From the NCBI GenBank assembly GCA_023262195.1, contig JALRDM010000138.1:1-10827 (forward strand): DNA of 10,827 nt, given 5' to 3'. The notes beneath the pieces were generated by a model, which did no database searches, was not told where the DNA came from, and saw only the letters and a program-made list of their open reading frames with translations. Source of the DNA: Salibacteraceae bacterium. GTDB taxonomy: Bacteria > Bacteroidota > Bacteroidia > Flavobacteriales_G > Salibacteraceae. Positions 6,432 to 10,827 of the stretch are shown here, piece after piece. How positions within the stretch are numbered: position 1 is the first letter of the stretch; the number at the start of each line of letters is the position of its first letter. The position numbers and the translations under genes were made by a program.

Positions 6432-7636
6432 AGCTTTTTCTCATTCAATAGCGACTTCACGGGAATATAACTTGCTCCCAGACCAATTGAAAGGGTAACA
6501 CCAACAACTGCAAAGAGGTCAACCAGTTCAAGCTTTACAGGGTAGAATTCCACTATGCCACCTTGAAGAGGAAAAAACCCCACATACTGCTGCAAGAGTA
6601 TTATCGTGCTCCCTAAGCCGAGGCCAATAGACAATCCTAAAAGCGTAATCAAAGCTCCTTCATAAAGGAACAAGCGCTGAACCTCACCAACCGTATTTCC
6701 AATGGTGCGTAGTAGTGAAATATCCTTACGTTTTTCAATGATTAACATGGCCAGGCTTCCAATCATATTAAATGTTGCCACAATCATAATGAAGCATAAA
6801 ATGAAGAAGGTCACCCATTTTTCTGCTGCATTGGTTTTGTAGATTACATCGTTTTGCTCAATCCTTGATTTTACCGTAAACCCATCACCAAAGTGTGCTT
6901 TTAACCGATCTATCACTTCATCCAAGTCTTGATCATTTTTAAGCGTAATATCCACATAGCTGGCCTCATCAACGTATTGAAGCAAATCTTGTGCAAATGC
7001 TCTGCTTACGTACATGTACTTATAATCAAACTCAGGATTCATCGCCACAATGGAGCCCGGTATCACGCGCAGTTTATTGAATTTGTTTTGCGGGTTCATG
7101 GCCTTTACCGCATCACGCTTAGCAGCATAAACTGTAATCGGCAACACTCCATCGCTTATAAATAAGTTGAGTTTATCTGCAATGCCGTATCCTATAATAG
7201 CGGCTTCCTCGTTAAACTGAGTAAAGCCTAATGACCCTTCAACAACGTGCGAGTCGAGACCCAAATTTGGCAAGTATTCTTCTTGCATCCCTCGAAGTGT
7301 CACGATGCTTTGCTCGCCATCAAACTGCAAAAACACTGTCTCTTCTAACACAGGAGAGGCATCCGCTATTTCTGGCCATGCTTTTACAGCCTCATATTGA
7401 AAAGAGTCAAGGTCAAAGACCTTACCCTTGGTTGGTTCAATTCGAATATCTGGGTCAACAGTAGTGTACAGCTGTTCCACAAGACCTTCCAAGCCATTAA
7501 AGGCGCTTAAAACTATAATCATGGCCAAGCTGCCAACGGCAACCCCAGCGGTTGCAATGCCCGAAATAATGTTGATTACATTCCTATTACCCTTAGAAAA
7601 CAGATACCTGCGTGCAATAGAAAATGGAACATTCAC
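6410..7636 (-). CDS. FtsX-family ABC transporter permease, LolC/LolE-like
   Basis: This inner-membrane permease of 408 residues has the LolC/LolE/MacB layout: first membrane helix at about 22-46, a large periplasmic domain (about 50-270), then three helices at about 274-299, 324-349 and 370-395. EKRKDISLLRTIGNT (301-315), just after the second helix, is the cytoplasmic coupling motif that contacts the ATPase. The N-terminal FSIARRYLFS also matches LolC/E. Known relatives extract lipoproteins from the inner membrane for delivery to the outer membrane; that role is likely but not proven, since no ATPase (LolD) gene is in the window. The gene starts 3 bases after the rbfA stop and is surely co-transcribed with it. 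Its last 22 bases overlap the end of dusB on the other strand. Confidence 0.87.
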   Translation of the reverse strand: MNVPFSIARRYLFSKGNRNVINIISGIATAGVAVGSLAMIIVLSAFNGLEGLVEQLYTTVDPDIRIEPTKGKVFDLDSFQYEAVKAWPEIADASPVLEETVFLQFDGEQSIVTLRGMQEEYLPNLGLDSHVVEGSLGFTQFNEEAAIIGYGIADKLNLFISDGVLPITVYAAKRDAVKAMNPQNKFNKLRVIPGSIVAMNPEFDYKYMYVSRAFAQDLLQYVDEASYVDITLKNDQDLDEVIDRLKAHFGDGFTVKSRIEQNDVIYKTNAAEKWVTFFILCFIMIVATFNMIGSLAMLIIEKRKDISLLRTIGNTVGEVQRLFLYEGALITLLGLSIGLGLGSTIILLQQYVGFFPLQGGIVEFYPVKLELVDLFAVVGVTLSIGLGASYIPVKSLLNEKKLQRVISS

Positions 7637-7639
7637 AGC

Positions 7640-7978
7640 CTAGTCAGGTAATAGTTCATAGATGCGCTCAGCGTAGTCGAGTGAGTCGTCATGATAAAAT
7701 CTCAACTCAGGCATTTTGCGAAACTGATTTCTAATTTTAGGATAAAGCCTGTGGTGTACTTCACCTATATGCTCATTAAGATTGGCCACAAACTTTTTCG
7801 GTTCTTTTTCTGGAAACACACTTACGTAAACTTTCGCAAATCCTAAATCTGGAGCTACACGAACCACGGAAATCGTAACTATATTGCCAGTGGATAGATG
7901 CGAAAGCTCCTTTTGAAAAAGCAGCCCCAATTCTTTTTGCAACAATCTAGATACCTTTTGCTGTCTTACCGATTCCAT
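7640..7978 (-). CDS. rbfA: 30S ribosome-binding factor A
   Basis: This is a small KH-fold protein of 112 residues that binds the immature 30S subunit, helps process the 5' end of 16S rRNA and supports growth in the cold. The family pattern is present: an N-terminal helix KVSRLLQKELGLLFQKE (8-24), the strand pair around TISVVRVAPDLGFAKVYVSVF (35-55), the helix with HHRLYPKIRNQFR (75-87), and the final PELRFYHDDSLDYAERI (90-106) typical of RbfA. It is the first gene of a two-gene unit with the permease downstream, three bases apart. A perfect -7 element lies five bases before the ATG, so its mRNA may have almost no leader. Confidence 0.93.
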   Translation of the reverse strand: MESVRQQKVSRLLQKELGLLFQKELSHLSTGNIVTISVVRVAPDLGFAKVYVSVFPEKEPKKFVANLNEHIGEVHHRLYPKIRNQFRKMPELRFYHDDSLDYAERIYELLPD

Positions 7979-7983
7979 AAGGA

Positions 7984-7991
7984 CAAATGTA
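7984..7991 (-). promoter_or_regulatory. Candidate -7 element for rbfA; leaderless or near-leaderless mRNA
   Basis: Read on the minus strand, TACATTTG matches TAnnTTTG exactly and is followed by TCCTT and then the rbfA ATG. With the element centred near -7, transcription would begin at or within a few bases of the start codon. A convincing -33 element was not found. The 131-base gap to the divergent T9SS gene holds no other gene. Confidence 0.42.
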
Positions 7992-8086
7992 AGCCTTGCG
8001 TGATCGAATAATCGATTTTACTCGAATCAACACAGCAATCGTGAACGGAATAAACCAAGCACACAACAATTCCGTCTAGATTCATA

Positions 8087-8094
8087 TAACTTCG
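8087..8094 (+). promoter_or_regulatory. Candidate -7 element for the T9SS secreted protein
   Basis: TAACTTCG differs from TAnnTTTG at one base (a TTCG variant) and is 15 bases before the ATG at 8110. It is the best -7 candidate on the plus strand in this divergent gap. The -33 region is not recognisable. Confidence 0.35.
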
Positions 8095-8109
8095 CAAAAA
8101 CCGTGTTTT

Positions 8110-9621
8110 ATGAAACAACCATTACTCTTTTCTTTCTTGTCCATTTTGAGTGTTAGTCTTTCAGCACAAATTACCATCACCGATGCCGATATTGGAGATG
8201 CCGGTGATAGCATGGTAGTCGGAAATTACTCTCCGGACACTTCTATCAGTGTTGGTGGTAGTGGAAACCAAAACTGGAACTTCACCTTTGCGGTTGATGA
8301 CATCAATACCCTGAAATTTGAGGATCCAGCCAACACCAATCGTGCGGCACTTTTCCCGAATGCGGATATTGCCATAGAGCGCCAAGATGACACCCTCTTC
8401 TTTGCGAAAACCGCCACAGAATTTGCCTTGGATGGCTTATCAGGCGATGTAAGCGCTCTCACGGGAATCCCCTTAACCTTGGGCCTCAATATTGATGGAA
8501 ATGTTAAGCAAATTGAGTTTCCGGCCACATTTAACAGCTCTTTTGCTGACCAAGCCGTAATCGATACTACGGTTGACTGTGCCGCACTTGGGGCTGGTTC
8601 TTTTTGTGAGCAAGCTCGAGTAAAAAGAAGGTATATAGTGTCTGCTGAAATCGATGCTCACGGCTCACTTGAGCATTCAGGTGGTAAATACAACAATACA
8701 TTGCGTCAATATACTGAGGAACGCACCATTGATTCGGTTTGGGCAAACCTTCCGTTTATAGGCGGTCCACTCAACTTTATTCAAGAAATTGATTCAACAA
8801 GCCATATCTATCGATGGCTCGCGAATGATGAAGACTGGCCAGTACTTACGGCATTTGCTGATGCCGAAGGTGGTAACATGATTCAAGTAGAATTTCAAGT
8901 CGATACACTGCTCGCATACATTACCGGAAGCACTCAACCGTCATGTAACGGAGATTGCGATGGCAGCGCTACGGTTGAACCCATTGGGGACACAGGGCCA
9001 TTCACATTCAGCTGGCCAGCGAGTGCGGGAAACCAGTCTTCTGCAACCGGAACAAATCTATGTGCCGGCACATATATGGTTACTGTATCAGATAATCAAT
9101 CGAATTCCACCACAATAGAAGTAGTCATCAACGAACCTGCGCCTATGGCTGTAACAGGATCCATTAAAGGTGTGACCACAACCAATGATGGCGCTGTTGA
9201 TATCACGGCAAGTGGCGGCAGTGGCAACTACACCTACGCATGGGTGGGACCTGATGGCTTCTCTGCCACAACAGGAGATATTAGCGGCCTTGCTGAAGGC
9301 ACATACACAGTGACCATTGTGGATCAAAATGGTTGTGAGGTCACAGAATCATACATTGTAGTAGCAACAGGAATTGGTGAAATAAATCGCCAATCTTTAA
9401 CCCTGTTCCCAAATCCTGCAGATCAAGAAATCCAAATTACGAGCAAACATGTTATAGACGAGGTAATCTTGCTCGACCTTATTGGGAATCGAGTTTTACG
9501 TCAGCCTGTGAATAATGCAAAAATGAGGCTTGGAACAAGCGATATCAGTAACGGCATATACCTGCTACAAGTGTCAACAAACGATCAAGTATTGGTTGAG
9601 AAAATAACGATAAAACATTGA
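8110..9621 (+). CDS. T9SS-exported protein with SprB-like repeats and type A sorting domain
   Basis: This is a secreted or cell-surface protein of 503 residues. A signal peptide (1-19, MKQPLLFSFLSILSVSLSA, cleavage before Q20) leads into a beta-rich N-terminal region (20-272). That region has an ITITDADIGDAGD opening and a Cys pair at 157 and 166; I recognise its style from other Bacteroidota exported proteins but not its function. Two SprB-like repeats follow, at about 273-345 and 346-418, each with GSG/GxxxFxW-type strands and a CAGTYMVTV or AEGTYTVTI ending. The C-terminal T9SS type A sorting domain (about 429-503) starts SLTLFPNPADQEIQI and ends with VEKITIKH, so the protein should cross the outer membrane by the type IX system and have that domain removed. 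No catalytic motif is visible; adhesion or a structural surface role is inference. Its TGA stop lies within the first operator of the next gene. Confidence 0.88.
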   Translation: MKQPLLFSFLSILSVSLSAQITITDADIGDAGDSMVVGNYSPDTSISVGGSGNQNWNFTFAVDDINTLKFEDPANTNRAALFPNADIAIERQDDTLFFAKTATEFALDGLSGDVSALTGIPLTLGLNIDGNVKQIEFPATFNSSFADQAVIDTTVDCAALGAGSFCEQARVKRRYIVSAEIDAHGSLEHSGGKYNNTLRQYTEERTIDSVWANLPFIGGPLNFIQEIDSTSHIYRWLANDEDWPVLTAFADAEGGNMIQVEFQVDTLLAYITGSTQPSCNGDCDGSATVEPIGDTGPFTFSWPASAGNQSSATGTNLCAGTYMVTVSDNQSNSTTIEVVINEPAPMAVTGSIKGVTTTNDGAVDITASGGSGNYTYAWVGPDGFSATTGDISGLAEGTYTVTIVDQNGCEVTESYIVVATGIGEINRQSLTLFPNPADQEIQITSKHVIDEVILLDLIGNRVLRQPVNNAKMRLGTSDISNGIYLLQVSTNDQVLVEKITIKH

Positions 9622-9653
9622 TGAGTTTCAAAAGTCAAATTGACTTCTGTCAA
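9618..9653 (+). promoter_or_regulatory. Tandem FNR/FixK-type palindromes upstream of the response regulator-CRP/FNR gene
   Basis: Two sites of the form TTGA-N6-TCAA are present. Site A at 9618-9631 is TTGATGAGTTTCAA, and it contains the stop codon of the preceding gene. Site B at 9640-9653 is TTGACTTCTGTCAA, whose arms extend to six bases (ATTGAC/GTCAAT). Their centres are 22 bp apart, two helical turns, so both face the same side of the DNA. Extra GTCAA half-sites lie at 9634-9638 and 9659-9663. Site B is centred about 42-46 bases before the likely transcription start, a class II activator position. The downstream gene encodes a protein with a matching CRP/FNR DNA-binding domain, so autoregulation is the simplest inference. 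Confidence 0.6.
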
Positions 9654-9677
9654 TAATCGTCAAGAAAATATTAGTAC

Positions 9678-9685
9678 TACTTTTT
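9678..9685 (+). promoter_or_regulatory. Candidate weak -7 element of the response regulator gene
   Basis: TACTTTTT matches seven of the eight positions in TAnnTTTG (last G replaced by T) and lies 20 bases before the ATG. It begins 24 bases after the end of the downstream operator half-site. No -33 TTTG is present at the expected distance, where the operator sits instead. That fits an activator-dependent promoter, though the assignment is tentative. Confidence 0.3.
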
Positions 9686-9705
9686 ATGTGAAAATACCAA
9701 AGTAG

Positions 9706-10764
9706 ATGAAACAAATATTACTCATCGAGGACAATGTTGACGTGCGTGAAAATACGGCTGAAATACTGGAATTGGCAGGTTACCAGGTGTCAACGGCTGA
9801 AAACGGAAAAGTAGGAGCCAGCCTGGCGGTTACGGGCAATTTCGATATTATCATTTGTGATATTATGATGCCCGTACTCTATAGATCCGGTGTCTTACAC
9901 ATTCTGAATAAAAACCAAAAAACCAGTACAATTCCACTCATTTTCTTGACGGCTAAATCTGAGAAAAAAGATTTCCGAAAAGGAATGAATTTAGGTGCGG
10001 ATGATTATTTAACAAAGCCTTTTGAAGAAACCGAATTGCTCGAAGTAATCGAACGGAGGCTAGAGAAATCAGATAAATTAAAAAGTACACAAGCCAAGAA
10101 CCCTATCGACTTTATCGATACGGTAGAAAAAGGGGTGAACCTCACCGAACTCATTACCGAGAAAAATACTCGGCATTTTAAGAAAAAAGAAACCATATAC
10201 CGAGAAGGTGAGTATCCAAACGCTCTTTACTACATAAAATCAGGTAAGGTAAAACTGAGTAGAATCAGCGACTATGGTAAAGAGTTTATTACATCAATAT
10301 GCAGCGAAGGTGAATTCATAGGATATCTGGCATTGTTTGAGAACACTACTTTTCAAGAAGAAGCCATCACCATTGAAGATTCTGAGGTAGTTACAATTTC
10401 TTTTGACGAATTTCAAAAGCTACTTCACTCCAATCGCGAAGTCTCTAATAATTTCATTCGATTATTGTCAAGAAATGCTCTAGACCAAGAGGATCGCCTG
10501 CTCAAGCTCGCTTATGGCAATGTGCGCGAACGTGTGGCTTATGTATTGAATCATATTTACGAAAAGCATGGCACCAGTTCTTTAGATATTGGATTGAGTA
10601 TCTCTCGAGACGAGCTCGCAGGATATACAGGTATTGCCACAGAATCATTGATACGAACACTGAGCGACCTCAAAGCTGATGGTGTGCTTGCTACAGATGG
10701 TAGAAATTTGCAAATTCTCGATGCGGATAAACTGAAGAGAATCGCCAATGGACAGCCTGCTTAA
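9706..10764 (+). CDS. Response regulator fused to a CRP/FNR-type transcription factor
   Basis: This is a cytoplasmic regulator of 352 residues joining two modules. The receiver (1-121) has the acidic pair Glu8-Asp9, phospho-acceptor Asp52 (CDIMMP), Thr82 and Lys104-Pro105. A linker (122-146) leads to a cyclic-nucleotide-binding-like beta barrel (about 147-235), a dimer helix (about 236-262) and a winged helix (about 263-340). The helix-turn-helix, ISRDELAGYTGIATESLIRTL, starts at 299. Its recognition helix keeps Glu313 and Arg317 with the spacing of FNR Glu209/Arg213 and CRP Glu181/Arg185, the residues that read TGA-type half-sites. The FNR iron-sulfur cysteines are absent (only Cys51 and Cys199), and Glu218-Glu219 replace CRP Arg82-Ser83, so cAMP binding is unlikely. 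The usual DG of the receiver loop after MMP is replaced by Tyr59-Arg60. No partner histidine kinase is in the window. The gene is flanked by paired FNR-type sites. Confidence 0.92.
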   Translation: MKQILLIEDNVDVRENTAEILELAGYQVSTAENGKVGASLAVTGNFDIIICDIMMPVLYRSGVLHILNKNQKTSTIPLIFLTAKSEKKDFRKGMNLGADDYLTKPFEETELLEVIERRLEKSDKLKSTQAKNPIDFIDTVEKGVNLTELITEKNTRHFKKKETIYREGEYPNALYYIKSGKVKLSRISDYGKEFITSICSEGEFIGYLALFENTTFQEEAITIEDSEVVTISFDEFQKLLHSNREVSNNFIRLLSRNALDQEDRLLKLAYGNVRERVAYVLNHIYEKHGTSSLDIGLSISRDELAGYTGIATESLIRTLSDLKADGVLATDGRNLQILDADKLKRIANGQPA

Positions 10765-10767
10765 CGA

Positions 10768-10803
10768 TTGATGAACATCAAGTTAAGGATTGACCTGAAT
10801 CAA
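10768..10803 (+). promoter_or_regulatory. Second tandem pair of FNR/FixK-type palindromes, just after the regulator gene
   Basis: Site C at 10768-10781, TTGATGAACATCAA, is a perfect match to the classical FNR box TTGAT-N4-ATCAA. Site D at 10790-10803, TTGACCTGAATCAA, is a second TTGA-N6-TCAA palindrome. Their centres are 22 bp apart, the same as in the pair upstream of the regulator, and in both pairs the first site begins TTGATGA and the second TTGAC. Site C begins four bases after the regulator's TAA. The target is presumably a plus-strand gene that starts beyond the window. No terminator separates the regulator from this element. Confidence 0.6.
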
Positions 10804-10827
10804 GCGCGTCTGTTTTGATTTATACCC

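Noticed and set aside
7397..7410. TTGA-N6-TCAA match inside the permease gene
   Set aside because: It is a single site in the middle of coding sequence with no gene start nearby, and one such chance match is plausible in a window of this size.
8003..8016. ATCGA repeats between rbfA and the T9SS gene
   Set aside because: Two five-base copies in AT-rich spacer DNA are easily explained by chance and have no clear operator symmetry.
10403..10416. TTGA-N6-TCAA match inside the response regulator gene
   Set aside because: It is an isolated intragenic match explained by the codons for Phe-Asp-Glu-Phe-Gln, with no partner site at 22 bp.

Overview
The window looks like chromosomal DNA of a Bacteroidota bacterium, probably a marine-type member of Flavobacteriia. 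The evidence is a secreted protein with a type IX secretion (T9SS) C-terminal sorting domain and SprB-like repeats, an ExbB with a cleavable signal peptide followed by two different ExbDs, several candidate TAnnTTTG promoter elements, and almost no Shine-Dalgarno sequences. No rRNA, tRNA, CRISPR array, insertion sequence or phage gene was found.

Layout. Positions 1-460 hold the end of a small possibly secreted ORF and a weak ORF, perhaps a decayed gene. Positions 465-1789 hold tryptophan 2,3-dioxygenase overlapped by a group III truncated haemoglobin. Positions 2031-4433 are a tight four-gene energy-transducing operon: exbB, a small four-helix membrane protein, exbD, exbD. It ends in a strong terminator whose 3' half also encodes the C-terminus of a convergent CAAX-type (CPBP) membrane protease (4472-5404, minus). 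Divergent from the protease is dusB (5442-6431), whose 3' end overlaps a minus-strand LolC/E-like permease gene (6410-7636), which follows rbfA (7640-7978, minus). A T9SS-exported protein (8110-9621) and a response regulator fused to a CRP/FNR module (9706-10764) complete the window.

How the genes work together. The exb operon should encode an inner-membrane proton-driven motor for TonB-dependent outer-membrane import. The dioxygenase and haemoglobin are both haem proteins handling O2 and are probably translationally coupled. dusB and rbfA are tRNA and 30S maturation genes, and the permease belongs to envelope lipoprotein or lipid traffic.

The most striking signal is regulatory. The response regulator-CRP/FNR gene is flanked on both sides by a pair of FNR/FixK-type palindromes of the form TTGA-N6-TCAA. 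In both pairs the two palindromes are exactly 22 bp apart centre to centre. One pair sits upstream of the gene and the other directly after its stop codon, facing whatever lies beyond the window edge. The regulator's recognition helix keeps the Glu and Arg expected to read such half-sites. It lacks FNR's cysteine cluster and the CRP arginine that binds the cAMP phosphate, and its receiver has an altered loop after the phospho-accepting Asp. I infer an autoregulated, phosphorelay-linked FNR-like circuit whose next target begins just outside the window.
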